From Legionella sp. (GTDB lineage: Bacteria > Pseudomonadota > Gammaproteobacteria > Legionellales > Legionellaceae), in NCBI GenBank assembly GCA_002786165.1, contig PEQK01000014.1, forward strand, positions 41,053 to 105,052: 64,000 nt of DNA, in the 5' to 3' direction. Below are positions 18,607 to 26,650 of this stretch, in pieces. The translations under genes and the position numbers were made by a program. The notes beneath the pieces are model-generated. The model made no database searches and had not been told where the DNA came from. It saw nothing but the letters and a program-made list of their open reading frames with translations. Position 1 is the first letter of the stretch. The number at the start of each line of letters is the position of its first letter.

Positions 18607-19299
18607 CTACTTGTTTCCCATCTCAAACAATAATAATTCAGAATCTTGTATCCCAGTAATCAATATCTCTGTTTCATCCAGAAAACCTACTGCATCCCCT
18701 TGAGAAAAAAGGATGTCATTGATAGTGATTTGTCCTTTAATGACTTGTATCCATCCTCTGGGTTTTTGCATCGTATGCTTCAAAATATGCGATGTGTTTA
18801 GATAGGCCACATAGAGATTCAATCTTTGGTGTACCAAAACGGCATCAGCGTGTTCTTGGTCTGAACCAATCAACACCCATTCATTCTCTCGCTTTTTTAT
18901 CTCTTTTTGCTCATATCCAGGTGGCAATCCTAGCGTCTGAGGTTCAATCCAAATTTGTAATAAATGCAACGGGGTCGTTGCTGACGCATTAAACTCGCTA
19001 TGTTTCACGCCAGTTCCAGCCGACATGCGTTGAATTTCTCCAGGCCGAATCAGGGTGCCATTTCCCATATTGTCTTTATGGGCCAATTCGCCGCTAATAA
19101 CATAGGTCATGATGTCCATATCACGATGCGAATGCATCGAAAATCCCCCATTAGGTGCGATGACATCGTCGTTGATCACCCGTAAAGGTCCAAATGACAT
19201 CCATAGGGGGTCATGATACTCTGCAAAAGAAAACGCATGGTAACTGTCTAACCACGCTGTTTGTGTTCTACCCCGCTCATTTGCTCGTCGAATGATCAT
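18607..19299 (-). CDS. Pirin family protein (YhhW-like)
   Basis: This bicupin protein of 230 aa is related to E. coli YhhW, which has quercetin dioxygenase activity in vitro. The N-terminal cupin begins IIRRANERG and carries the metal ligands in GFSMHSHRDMDIMTYV (two His) and in AGTGVKHSEFN (His, Glu). The C-terminal cupin includes GWIQVIKGQITIN. The frame is open to 19404, but ATG 19299 matches the family start and has AGAGAG upstream. The physiological substrate is unknown. It is divergent from the homospermidine synthase gene. Confidence 0.9.
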   Translation of the reverse strand: MIIRRANERGRTQTAWLDSYHAFSFAEYHDPLWMSFGPLRVINDDVIAPNGGFSMHSHRDMDIMTYVISGELAHKDNMGNGTLIRPGEIQRMSAGTGVKHSEFNASATTPLHLLQIWIEPQTLGLPPGYEQKEIKKRENEWVLIGSDQEHADAVLVHQRLNLYVAYLNTSHILKHTMQKPRGWIQVIKGQITINDILFSQGDAVGFLDETEILITGIQDSELLLFEMGNK

Positions 19300-19417
19300 A
19301 GATTGCTCTCTTATGTAACAGGCCATTAAAGAAAATTGCTTTTTGCTCAATTCAATTCTATATTTTATACCACGAGTTATTGACGTTTTGAATGTGTTTT
19401 TCAACCAAGGATAGGCT

Positions 19418-20842
19418 ATGAAACCTTCTTCTCTTAAAAAAAGACCCTTTCAGCATCGTATTCTTATTTTAGGATTTGGTAGCATAGGTCGGGCGCTATT
19501 GCCGCTCATTTTTGATCATTTTGATATAAAAAGCACCCAAATTACGATCATTGCCGGGGATGACTCTGGGCTTAAAATCGCGAAAGAATTTGATGTGGCC
19601 TTTCAGTTACAAGAAATTGGATCAAACAATTACTTAGACATTATTGGGAAGCAGATACACCATGGCGATTTTGTCATTAATCTAGCCTTTAATATTTCCA
19701 GCGCATCGCTTATTGAACTGTGCAATCAAAAAGATGCCTTGTATATGGATACGTCTATCGAACCATGGCGAGAAAATTTTTTCAAGAAAAACATGGCATT
19801 GGCCGATCGGACCAATTATATGTTGCGTGAAAACACGTTAAAACTCAAAGGCAAAGTAAAAAAAACAGCTATCATGGCGCATGGGGCCAATCCTGGTCTG
19901 GCCTCTCACTTTGTCAAACAAGCCTTATTAAAAATGGCAGCCGACAATACATTGTCTATTTCAATTCCCCAAACATCACAAGAATGGGCGGCCTTGGCGC
20001 AACAGCTGAACATCAAAGCCATTCATGTCGCTGAGCGTGATACGCAGATCACCAATAAACCCAAATTACCTGGAGAATTTGTCAATACTTGGTCCGTTGA
20101 TGCCTTGATTGATGAAGGATTGCAACCCGCAGAGTTGGGATGGGGCACCCATGAGACGCATTGGCCTCCTGATGCCCATCGCCATGACGTTGGGCCAAAA
20201 TGTGCGATTTATTTAGCACGGCCTGGTGCCAGTACACGTGTACGATCTTGGACACCAAGCTTGGGACCTATTCATGGGTTTTTAATCACTCACCCTGAAA
20301 CCATTTCTCTTTCTAATTATCTCACTCTAAAAAAAGGCGACCAAGTCGAATACAGGCCCACCGTGCATTATGCGTATTGTGCTTGCCCAGATGCGGTGTT
20401 GTCTCTTATGGAAATGGGGGGCACCGAGTGGAAAACCCAAAAACATAAACGGATTATTTTTAATGAAATCGTCAACGGTACTGACGAATTAGGCGTTTTA
20501 TTGATGGGAAATTCAAAAGGCGCATACTGGTTTGGCTCTACATTAACGGTACAAGAAGCACGCGCCCTTGCGCCTTACAATAATGCCACCAGCCTGCAAG
20601 TGGTTGCCGGGGTATTATCCGGTATGATTTGGGCCATTGAACATCCTGACCGCGGGCTAGTAGAGGCAGAAGACATGGACTATGCCTTTATCATGGACAT
20701 CGCCACCCCATACCTGGGTAAGGTGGCCGGATATTATACCGACTGGACGCCTTTACAAAACAGAGGCACGCTATTTCCCGAACAACTCGATCAACTTGAT
20801 TTGACCGATCCTTGGCAATTTTTGAATATTCGAGTGGATTAA
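19418..20842 (+). CDS. hss: Homospermidine synthase
   Basis: This 474-aa NAD-dependent enzyme of the saccharopine-dehydrogenase-like family makes sym-homospermidine from putrescine (or putrescine and spermidine). The N-terminal Rossmann motif is ILGFGSIGRALLPL. Family segments include AMHGANPG-type MAHGANPGLASHFV, WGTHETHWPPDAH, and the C-terminal VVAGVLSGMIWAIEHPDRG. ATG 19418 follows AAGGA at six bases. Legionella species have a close homologue, and homospermidine replaces spermidine in several alpha- and gammaproteobacteria. No other polyamine gene is adjacent. Confidence 0.92.
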   Translation: MKPSSLKKRPFQHRILILGFGSIGRALLPLIFDHFDIKSTQITIIAGDDSGLKIAKEFDVAFQLQEIGSNNYLDIIGKQIHHGDFVINLAFNISSASLIELCNQKDALYMDTSIEPWRENFFKKNMALADRTNYMLRENTLKLKGKVKKTAIMAHGANPGLASHFVKQALLKMAADNTLSISIPQTSQEWAALAQQLNIKAIHVAERDTQITNKPKLPGEFVNTWSVDALIDEGLQPAELGWGTHETHWPPDAHRHDVGPKCAIYLARPGASTRVRSWTPSLGPIHGFLITHPETISLSNYLTLKKGDQVEYRPTVHYAYCACPDAVLSLMEMGGTEWKTQKHKRIIFNEIVNGTDELGVLLMGNSKGAYWFGSTLTVQEARALAPYNNATSLQVVAGVLSGMIWAIEHPDRGLVEAEDMDYAFIMDIATPYLGKVAGYYTDWTPLQNRGTLFPEQLDQLDLTDPWQFLNIRVD

Positions 20843-20853
20843 AAAGTCCATTT

Positions 20854-21069
20854 CTAATGAGAGCTAGGGGATCCTCGATGACTATTTTCGGGACTGCTCG
20901 TATTGCTATCGTCATCAGAACCAAATTGATCCGATAAAATAGAACGAAATACAGCAGCAGGATTTTTGGGATCATAAAAGTCATCAATCACTTTGGACAA
21001 TGCACTTTGATGCGCCTTGTCAGACACCAAGTCTATTCTCGTACCAGGAAGAATTTGCGCTGCAGATTT
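20854..21069 (-). pseudogene. Gene remnant lacking a start (about 70 codons)
   Basis: The minus strand holds an open stretch from a TAA just 5' of position 21069 to a TAG at 20854. It reads as a plausible protein tail: AQILPGTRIDLVSDKAHQS, then LSKVIDDFYDPKNPAAVFRS, then a Ser/Asp-rich end SDDDSNTSSPENSHRG. There is no ATG in frame; a TTG/GTG pair at the LVSDKAH segment could give a 58-residue protein. The composition resembles the unknown effector-like genes nearby more than random sequence. I read it as the 3' remnant of a decayed gene, but a short real gene cannot be excluded. The remaining 21070-21257 is AT-rich upstream sequence of alaA. Confidence 0.4.
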
Positions 21070-21257
21070 TTATAAATCATACAAAAATAGATTAAACTAA
21101 CTCTCTGGGTTTACTTTGTATTTTAGTCTCATTTAAAACCACATTGATTATATTATATAACATAAATTCGTTTCGAGTAAAAAAAGAACAACTTCAAAAC
21201 ACATGCTTTTTTTCTGATTTTAAGCTACAATCCCAATCTCAAAAGAGGAAACACATT

Positions 21258-22487
21258 GTGCAAACCATCTATAAATCAGACAAACTTAAAGACGTTTGCT
21301 ACGATATTCGTGGCCCTGTCCTAGAAAAAGCCAAGCAAATGGAAGAGTCTGGACAAAAAATAATTAAACTAAATATTGGTAATTTAGGCATTTTTGGCTT
21401 TGAGCCCCCGGCCGAGCTGATACAAGACATGATTTTAAACATGCATTCTGCCTCTGCTTATAGTGATTCCAAAGGGTTGTTTGCGCCACGTAAAGCGATT
21501 ATGCATGAGATGCAACAGCAGCAAGTGACAGGCGTCACTATTGACGATATTTATATCGGCAATGGAGCTTCAGAATTGATTGTCATGAGCATGAATGCCT
21601 TGTTGAATAATGGCGATGAAGTATTGATTCCTGCGCCCGATTATCCTTTATGGACTGCAGCGGTGAGTTTATCCGGTGGACGTCCCATTCATTATATCTG
21701 CGATGAACAAGCGGAGTGGATGCCAGATCTTGATGATATTCGCGCTAAAATCACCTCCAACACCCGAGCTATGGTGATCATCAACCCCAATAATCCTACT
21801 GGAGCATTGTATTCCGTTGCCATGCTTCAAGAGCTCGTTGAAATTGCACGCCAACATCAACTCATTATTTTTGCAGACGAAATCTATAGCAAAACACTCT
21901 ATGACACGGCTCAACATACGGCCATCGCTTCTTTGGCAGATGATGTGTTGTGCATCACGTTTAATGGACTGTCTAAAAATTACCGTGCCTGTGGGTATCG
22001 AGCTGGATGGATGGTGGTTTCTGGAGAAAAGGCTCACGCACGCGATTACATCGCTGGCTTAGACATGCTGGCCTCCATGCGTTTGTGTTCGAATGTACCA
22101 GGACAATACGCTATTCAAACGGCATTAGGAGGCTACCAAAGCATCGATAGTCTCGTGGCACCCGGAGGTCGGTTGCTTGCGCAGCGTGATCTGGCTTATG
22201 ACTTGCTCACGTCTATTCCTGGCGTCAGCTGTGTCAAACCCAAAGCTGCTTTGTATCTTTTCCCTAAATTAGACCCCAAATTATATCCTATTAAAAATGA
22301 TCGCGACTTTGTGTATCAACTCCTTGCTGAAGAGCAAGTCTTGATTGTACAAGGTACCGGGTTTAATTGGCCTGATCATGACCATTTTCGTGTGGTTTTT
22401 TTACCTCACGCTGATGATTTAAAACATGCCATTGGTAAAATCGCTCGTTTCCTGGATAATTACCGACAAAAGCATGGCACAAATTAA
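21258..22487 (+). CDS. alaA: Glutamate-pyruvate aminotransferase AlaA
   Basis: This PLP-dependent class I aminotransferase makes alanine from pyruvate and glutamate. It aligns along its whole length with E. coli AlaA, for example CYDIRGPVLEKAK, IYIGNGASELIV, PAPDYPLWTAAVSLSGG and INPNNPTGALYS. The PLP lysine is Lys240 in NGLSKNYRACGYRAGW, the same number as in E. coli. The frame is open to 21144, but GTG 21258 preceded by AGAGGAA matches the family start, giving 409 aa. map follows 17 bases later on the same strand and may share the transcript. Confidence 0.95.
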   Translation: MQTIYKSDKLKDVCYDIRGPVLEKAKQMEESGQKIIKLNIGNLGIFGFEPPAELIQDMILNMHSASAYSDSKGLFAPRKAIMHEMQQQQVTGVTIDDIYIGNGASELIVMSMNALLNNGDEVLIPAPDYPLWTAAVSLSGGRPIHYICDEQAEWMPDLDDIRAKITSNTRAMVIINPNNPTGALYSVAMLQELVEIARQHQLIIFADEIYSKTLYDTAQHTAIASLADDVLCITFNGLSKNYRACGYRAGWMVVSGEKAHARDYIAGLDMLASMRLCSNVPGQYAIQTALGGYQSIDSLVAPGGRLLAQRDLAYDLLTSIPGVSCVKPKAALYLFPKLDPKLYPIKNDRDFVYQLLAEEQVLIVQGTGFNWPDHDHFRVVFLPHADDLKHAIGKIARFLDNYRQKHGTN

Positions 22488-22504
22488 CCGATGAGGTAGT
22501 CCCA

Positions 22505-23308
22505 ATGATTTCCATCAAAACGCCAGAAGAAATAGAAAAAATGCGTATCGCCGGACGAATGACGGCTCAGGTCCTTGAAGCTGTTTCTGAGATCATCGTA
22601 CCCGGCATCACCACCATGGAGATTGATACGTTTTGTGAAGACTACATTCGCAATACCCTCAAAGCTATTCCGGGCAGCAAAGGACAATATGGCTATCCTT
22701 ATAGTGTGAATACGTCATTGAATCATGTCATTTGTCATGGGATGCCTTCCGCCAAGCAAACACTGAAAAAAGGCGATATTGTCAATGTGGATATTACCGT
22801 GATTCACGAAGGCTATTACGGTGACAGCAGTAAAATGTTTTGTATCGGTGAAGTGGCAGCACACGCGCAGCGATTGGTGGATGTCACCCAACGATGTCTT
22901 TATAAAGGCATTGCCGTGGTCAAACCCAAAGCCACCGTAGGCGATATTGGTCATGCCATCCAAACCTATGCCACTCAAAATCACTATTCGGTCGTACGTG
23001 AATATTGTGGTCACGGTATTGGATTGCGCATGCACGAAGAGCCCCAAATCACCCATTATGGCGTTGCAGGAACCGGTCCAGTCCTAGAAGAAGGCATGAC
23101 GTTCACCATAGAACCTATGATCAACCAGGGACGTCCTGAGGTAAAACATCTGGATAAAGAGGGCTGGTCTATTGCAGTCACCAAAGATCGTAAATTGTCC
23201 GCACAGTGGGAACATACGATCCTAGTAACGCCTACAGGATATGATATTTTAACGCTAAGAGAAGAAGAAAAAGCGCGTTTAGAAGAGTTGATGCAACAAG
23301 CAGATTAA
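22505..23308 (+). CDS. map: Methionine aminopeptidase, type I
   Basis: This cytosolic enzyme removes the initiator methionine. The 267-aa protein has all five metal ligands: Asp96, Asp107, His170 (CGHGIG), Glu203 (FTIEPMI) and Glu236 (SAQWEHT). His79 in VICHGMPS is the substrate-side histidine. GAGG precedes the ATG. In E. coli map lies near rpsB; here it follows alaA and is followed by a palindrome 16 bases after the stop. Confidence 0.97.
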   Translation: MISIKTPEEIEKMRIAGRMTAQVLEAVSEIIVPGITTMEIDTFCEDYIRNTLKAIPGSKGQYGYPYSVNTSLNHVICHGMPSAKQTLKKGDIVNVDITVIHEGYYGDSSKMFCIGEVAAHAQRLVDVTQRCLYKGIAVVKPKATVGDIGHAIQTYATQNHYSVVREYCGHGIGLRMHEEPQITHYGVAGTGPVLEEGMTFTIEPMINQGRPEVKHLDKEGWSIAVTKDRKLSAQWEHTILVTPTGYDILTLREEEKARLEELMQQAD

Positions 23309-23323
23309 TTATAAATACCTACG

Positions 23324-23344
23324 TTCCGCGCTTTATGCGCGGAA
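23324..23344. repeat. GC palindrome of the dispersed family
   Basis: TTCCGCGC-TTTAT-GCGCGGAA with the canonical flanks CCTACG on the left and TCTGAT on the right, 16 bases after the map stop. It is identical in stem and loop to the copy at 61908. Confidence 0.8.
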
Positions 23345-23452
23345 TCTGATTCCTTACCCCCAGGTTTTCCCTAGATCCGCCCTCTCCCCTCATCATGATA
23401 AAAATATGTGCTAATATTATAGTTATATAGCTATACTAGAGGTATATGTATC

Positions 23453-24187
23453 ATGTTCAATAAATTTGTTAGCCCCAAATTATTGGCTACAGGCGTCATA
23501 CGTACGACTACCGCACACAAAATGGGGGAGATTCTATTTAATCAATCCATGAAAGAAGCTGATAGCTCCTTACGCAGTCAAGATGCGGTAAAACGAACGT
23601 CTAAAGACGAATTCAATAACAATCAAGTGCGTTATTCGTATAATAGAACATTATACCAAGGTGATCACATGGCGAAGTCAGGGCAGCTATCCGGTATCAT
23701 CGGAGATAAAAATAGCCCCAATTATGAAAAGAAAAAAGACAAATTTCTTCATGAACTTCGATCAGAAACAAAAGAAATTGCTCGAGAGGCCATGACTGAT
23801 TTAGAAACAAAAAAAAGCCTTGCGCCAAGAGATAAACATGTGCATAAAAACGGCCTTAGTTTGGAAGCATTAGAGGAAAAGCGAAAAGAAAGAATAGCTA
23901 GAGGTGAACCCGCACCTTCAATCAGTGAAAGTGCTGTCAAAACTAATCCACAAATCAACGAAGCTTATGGTTTACATCAAAGAATTATACACAATGATGA
24001 AAAGGGAAAAGAACATGCCGATCCACAACATCCTGTATACGAACACCAACGCCCAATACCCCCTTTAAACTCGTTGCATGGCACTGAAGCGCCAAAAATA
24101 GCCGCTAAAATAGAAGGCCCGAAACCACCAGACATGCTCAACAAAGAACACATCGATGAATCCAACAATAAAAGCGCTGGTCTTTAG
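23453..24187 (+). CDS. Hydrophilic protein of unknown function (244 aa)
   Basis: I recognise no family. The protein is highly charged, with no membrane segment and no signal peptide. A central helical stretch is rich in Lys and Glu (EKKKDKFLHELRSETKEIAR and LEALEEKRKERIARG). The C-terminal part is Pro/His-rich and looks disordered (HPVYEHQRPIPPLNSLHG, IEGPKPPDMLNKEHIDE). GAGG lies ten bases before the ATG, and a TATACT box sits 16 bases upstream of the ATG. Composition and stand-alone position fit a secreted or regulatory accessory protein; I cannot assign a function. A strong hairpin follows the stop. Confidence 0.65.
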   Translation: MFNKFVSPKLLATGVIRTTTAHKMGEILFNQSMKEADSSLRSQDAVKRTSKDEFNNNQVRYSYNRTLYQGDHMAKSGQLSGIIGDKNSPNYEKKKDKFLHELRSETKEIAREAMTDLETKKSLAPRDKHVHKNGLSLEALEEKRKERIARGEPAPSISESAVKTNPQINEAYGLHQRIIHNDEKGKEHADPQHPVYEHQRPIPPLNSLHGTEAPKIAAKIEGPKPPDMLNKEHIDESNNKSAGL

Positions 24188-24199
24188 GAATTAATGTAC

Positions 24200-24215
24200 A
24201 GGCCCAGAAGGGCCT
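24200..24215. terminator. Bidirectional hairpin terminator
   Basis: AGGCCC-AGAA-GGGCCT is a perfect 6-bp GC stem with a tetraloop. It lies between the convergent 3' ends of the 244-aa gene (stop 24187) and the 102-aa gene (stop 24222). Confidence 0.6.
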
Positions 24216-24221
24216 ACTCGT

Positions 24222-24530
24222 TTACTTAGGCGTATAACTTGACCCTGGTTTTTCCCAATTGTCTCGAAAACAATTCCATTCATCTATTTCTTCCATCGTA
24301 TTATCAGGGTGTTCGAGAACCACGGTGTAGAGTATCTCTTCAGGAAAATCATTGAGTCTTAATTTCAAGTTGATAGGAGTCTTGTCTATTTCAATACTAG
24401 CTTCAAAAGGATACCATGGATGCTGTGTTTTTGACCATTTAATGGGCTTAGTTACTACATGATCGGTGATGCGCGCCGTACTCACAGCCAATTTGGCCGC
24501 CGCTTTAAATAAACCTGTTGTCGAAGTCAT
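24222..24530 (-). CDS. Small protein of unknown function (102 aa)
   Basis: No family recognised. ATG 24530 has TTGGAG six bases upstream; the frame is open to 24569 but without a ribosome site. The N-terminal 25 residues are an amphipathic Ala/Thr-rich helix (TGLFKAAAKLAVSTARITD). The rest looks like a small folded beta domain (EASIEIDKTPINLKLRLN, LYTVVLEHPDN), ending in a Trp-containing acidic tail. It is convergent with the 244-aa gene across a terminator. Its short length limits confidence, but the ribosome site and composition favour a real gene. Confidence 0.5.
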   Translation of the reverse strand: MTSTTGLFKAAAKLAVSTARITDHVVTKPIKWSKTQHPWYPFEASIEIDKTPINLKLRLNDFPEEILYTVVLEHPDNTMEEIDEWNCFRDNWEKPGSSYTPK

Positions 24531-24670
24531 ATATGCTCCAAATGAAGTCATTACCAATTCAGATAACATGAAAACAATAGCTCTGAAAACACATGGCCAA
24601 AAATATTTTTGGTATGAATAGTATAGCTAATATGCAGCGTATATCAAACTCGGTTCATATCGCCGTCAAA

Positions 24671-24692
24671 GGAAAAAGGCGCCCAAAGGGCG
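24671..24692 (-). terminator. Intrinsic terminator of the dipeptidase gene
   Basis: Read on the minus strand, CGCCC-TTT-GGGCG is followed by CCTTTTTCC. It lies about 22 bases after the dipeptidase stop and has both a GC stem and a T-run. Confidence 0.6.
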
Positions 24693-24714
24693 ATGAGGGC
24701 ATATTGGCAGTTTT

Positions 24715-25443
24715 TTATCTGATCTGATCATAGATGGATTGGGGCTGTTGGGTCACAAACGCCCAATAGCGATCACCGTAAGACCAATGCCAATACTCTG
24801 TAGGATAATTGACAAAACCAACTGCACTTAATGCATCAGACATAATGCGGCGATTTTTTATTGCAGCATCGGAAATGACCGTTGAGTCGGTCAAAGACAA
24901 CACTCCGCCGGCATCTTGCATCCAATCTTTTGGGTGAATGCCCATGTCAAAGGGTTGTCCTTGATCATCAATCAGGTACACATCAATGGCTGATCCAGTC
25001 GAATGAGGCGGCACATTATCTGATCCATCTTGGTTGATCACAGGCGATACCAATTTGATGGTTTCCTGAAAAATAACGTCGAATGTTTCTTCCGGATATC
25101 TTGCTTGATTATTAGCAAAATGTTGATCAAAAATCATTTTTTGTAACAGCAAACTTCGATACCCTTCATACAAACAAAAATGATACCCCGGTGGTAAATG
25201 TTGTTGGGCCGCTACTAATTTGTCGTAGACGGTTTGACGCAAAAACATATAATCTTGGTTATTAGGAATTTCTGGAGAAGGGCCATAGGCAATAACGGTT
25301 TGTTGCGTCAGATCAACCAGGGGCTCAGTGCTCTGTCCCACAGGAATGGCCAAGACTTGAGGATCAGCGATTAAAACAATAGATCCACCGGCAGCAACTT
25401 CTGTACACATCAGAACTCCTAGGACAAAATAGATTAGATTCAT
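24715..25443 (-). CDS. Secreted D-Ala-D-Ala dipeptidase, VanX/DdpX type (M15D)
   Basis: This 242-aa zinc dipeptidase has an N-terminal signal peptide (MNLIYFVLGVLMCTEVAAGG). The active site is complete: Arg96 in YEGYRSL, zinc ligands His147 and Asp154 in HSTGSAIDVYL, catalytic Glu216 and zinc ligand His219 in EYWHW. Such enzymes cleave D-alanyl-D-alanine released from, or destined for, peptidoglycan. With a signal peptide it acts in the periplasm, which points to cell-wall recycling or nutrient scavenging rather than the cytosolic vancomycin-resistance role of VanX. No van or ddp genes are adjacent. A minus-strand terminator follows the stop. Confidence 0.9.
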   Translation of the reverse strand: MNLIYFVLGVLMCTEVAAGGSIVLIADPQVLAIPVGQSTEPLVDLTQQTVIAYGPSPEIPNNQDYMFLRQTVYDKLVAAQQHLPPGYHFCLYEGYRSLLLQKMIFDQHFANNQARYPEETFDVIFQETIKLVSPVINQDGSDNVPPHSTGSAIDVYLIDDQGQPFDMGIHPKDWMQDAGGVLSLTDSTVISDAAIKNRRIMSDALSAVGFVNYPTEYWHWSYGDRYWAFVTQQPQSIYDQIR

Positions 25444-25540
25444 TTGGGATCATAGAAAAGATTTTAATATCAGAATACCATCATATTTTAAAAATCCAAA
25501 AATTCTTATGGTGCATGGCTACGATCCTCCATCGACTATA

Positions 25541-25608
25541 GATGCCGCGGACAAGCCGCGGAACGTAGGCAATGCGCAGACTACTTCCCGCGGCTTGTCC
25601 GCGGAATC
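25541..25608. repeat. Inverted pair of GC palindromes
   Basis: The first copy is CCGCGG-ACAAG-CCGCGGAA followed by CGTAGG (25545-25567). The second, in the opposite orientation, is CTACTTCCCGCGG-CTTGT-CCGCGGAATC (25581-25608), with an extra C in the left arm. Only about 15 bases separate the conserved flanks. The arrangement mirrors the ends of the composite element at 9018-9174. It lies between the end of the 105-aa gene and the start of the dipeptidase gene, both on the minus strand. Confidence 0.8.
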
Positions 25609-25630
25609 TATCGATAAGTATCAGCAGATC

Positions 25631-25948
25631 TTAAGGCGTAGGAGCAGGCGTTTCTTCAACTTTAGTCCTATTTTTTTGAAACAGTTTAGAAGTTACTTCT
25701 GCTTCACTGCCTGTTTTGTTATTTATAGAAAATAAGTGTCCCAGCCATTTACCTGTAAAAAATTCTTGATTATTTTTTGCATTCGAATGTTTTAGCCCAG
25801 GACGTTTATATCCAGATACAGATTCTTGCATAGGATGTACTTTATGCGGAGTAAAGCGTTGAAACAACCATGTTTTTGTTGGGCATTGAAGTTCACTCAA
25901 TGTATCTTCTGTTTCCGTATGCTGATCCAACTCATTTCTATGATTCAT
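25631..25948 (-). CDS. Small hydrophilic protein of unknown function (105 aa)
   Basis: No family recognised. The protein is polar with a basic centre (PHKVHPMQESVSGYKRPGLK) and a Thr/Pro tail (KVEETPAPTP). There is no signal peptide or membrane helix. Despite its short length, expression signals are strong: a consensus promoter 30 bases upstream and GAGAGAGG six bases before the ATG. It stands alone, transcribed towards the palindrome pair. These signals are the main reason to accept it. Confidence 0.6.
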   Translation of the reverse strand: MNHRNELDQHTETEDTLSELQCPTKTWLFQRFTPHKVHPMQESVSGYKRPGLKHSNAKNNQEFFTGKWLGHLFSINNKTGSEAEVTSKLFQKNRTKVEETPAPTP

Positions 25949-25977
25949 AGCGCGCCTCTCTCTTCAAACAAAAAAAC

Positions 25978-26006
25978 ATTATACCACAAAACGATCAAAC
26001 TGTTAA
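25978..26006 (-). promoter_or_regulatory. Near-consensus sigma-70 promoter
   Basis: On the minus strand TTAACA (26006-26001) and TATAAT (25983-25978) are exactly 17 bases apart, about 30 bases before the ATG of the 105-aa gene. It is one of the best-matching promoters seen in the window. Confidence 0.75.
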
Positions 26007-26095
26007 TTTTATTAGCAAAGACAGAGTCATTTTAAGATTAAACATTCAAGAATTGGCGTCATCATCCGATATCTATAGTAACGAGACTTAGGTGT

Positions 26096-26431
26096 ATGAC
26101 ATTTATGACGCTCTTTGAACCCATTAAAGTGGCCAAATTCAATATCGGTGATCAGGTGATTCATCAACATCAAGGCTATCGTGCAGTGGTGATTGATATT
26201 GATCCGTTGTTTCAGGCGTCTGGACGCTATAACCCTCAAGCCAGCAAGCATTTGTTTGCAACCCAACATCCTTGGTACCGCTTGTTGGTGGATAATAGTG
26301 CCCAACAAACCTATGTACAAGAACCATTATTGCTCAAAGACAGTGATCCACAAGAAATTACTAATCCTCAAATCACCCAATATCTCGTCCATCAAAACGG
26401 ACGGTATGTACGCGGACGTTCTGGTCATTAA
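26096..26431 (+). CDS. hspQ: Heat shock protein HspQ (YccV family)
   Basis: This is a small cytosolic beta-barrel protein of the YccV/hemimethylated-DNA-binding fold (111 aa). It carries the family pattern AKFNIGDQVIHQHQGYRAVV, then DIDPLF, then HPWYRLLVDN and TYVQEPLL. In E. coli HspQ binds hemimethylated oriC DNA and adapts substrates for Lon. A second in-frame ATG at 26105 is possible. The last bases overlap the 3' end of the convergent 64-aa gene. Confidence 0.88.
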   Translation: MTFMTLFEPIKVAKFNIGDQVIHQHQGYRAVVIDIDPLFQASGRYNPQASKHLFATQHPWYRLLVDNSAQQTYVQEPLLLKDSDPQEITNPQITQYLVHQNGRYVRGRSGH

Positions 26432-26622
26432 GAATGACGAACTATCATCACCAGCAGTGCCACAAAGCCTATTAAAAGAACGGCCAAAACCCCCATCGTT
26501 GAAAAACTCTTACTGAGATGTTCACGAGAAAATTGATTGGGCCGGGATTTGATGGTGCGATACAATAACCAAATGACCAATCCCGCACCCAGTAGACCCA
26601 GCAGTTGATATAATGTTTCCAT
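26428..26622 (-). CDS. Small two-helix membrane protein (64 aa)
   Basis: There are two clear membrane helices, residues about 4-21 (LYQLLGLLGAGLVIWLLY) and 43-61 (MGVLAVLLIGFVALLVMIV), joined by a basic polar loop (RTIKSRPNQFSREH). AGGAG is eight bases before the ATG. It follows fre by 28 bases on the same strand and may be the last gene of the rho-ubiD-fre transcript. No function can be assigned. Confidence 0.7.
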   Translation of the reverse strand: METLYQLLGLLGAGLVIWLLYRTIKSRPNQFSREHLSKSFSTMGVLAVLLIGFVALLVMIVRHS

Positions 26623-26650
26623 GATAAACTCCTAAATGATGAAGGCTATG

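Noticed and set aside
20691..20987. 98-codon minus-strand frame overlapping the end of hss
   Set aside because: It overlaps conserved hss codons and uses a different frame from the coherent remnant at 20854-21069, with a less protein-like composition.
23409..23437. CTAATATTATAG upstream of the 244-aa gene as a PmrA-type direct-repeat box
   Set aside because: It only loosely resembles the TTAAT-type repeats bound by PmrA in Legionella and Coxiella, and AT-rich sequence gives such matches by chance.
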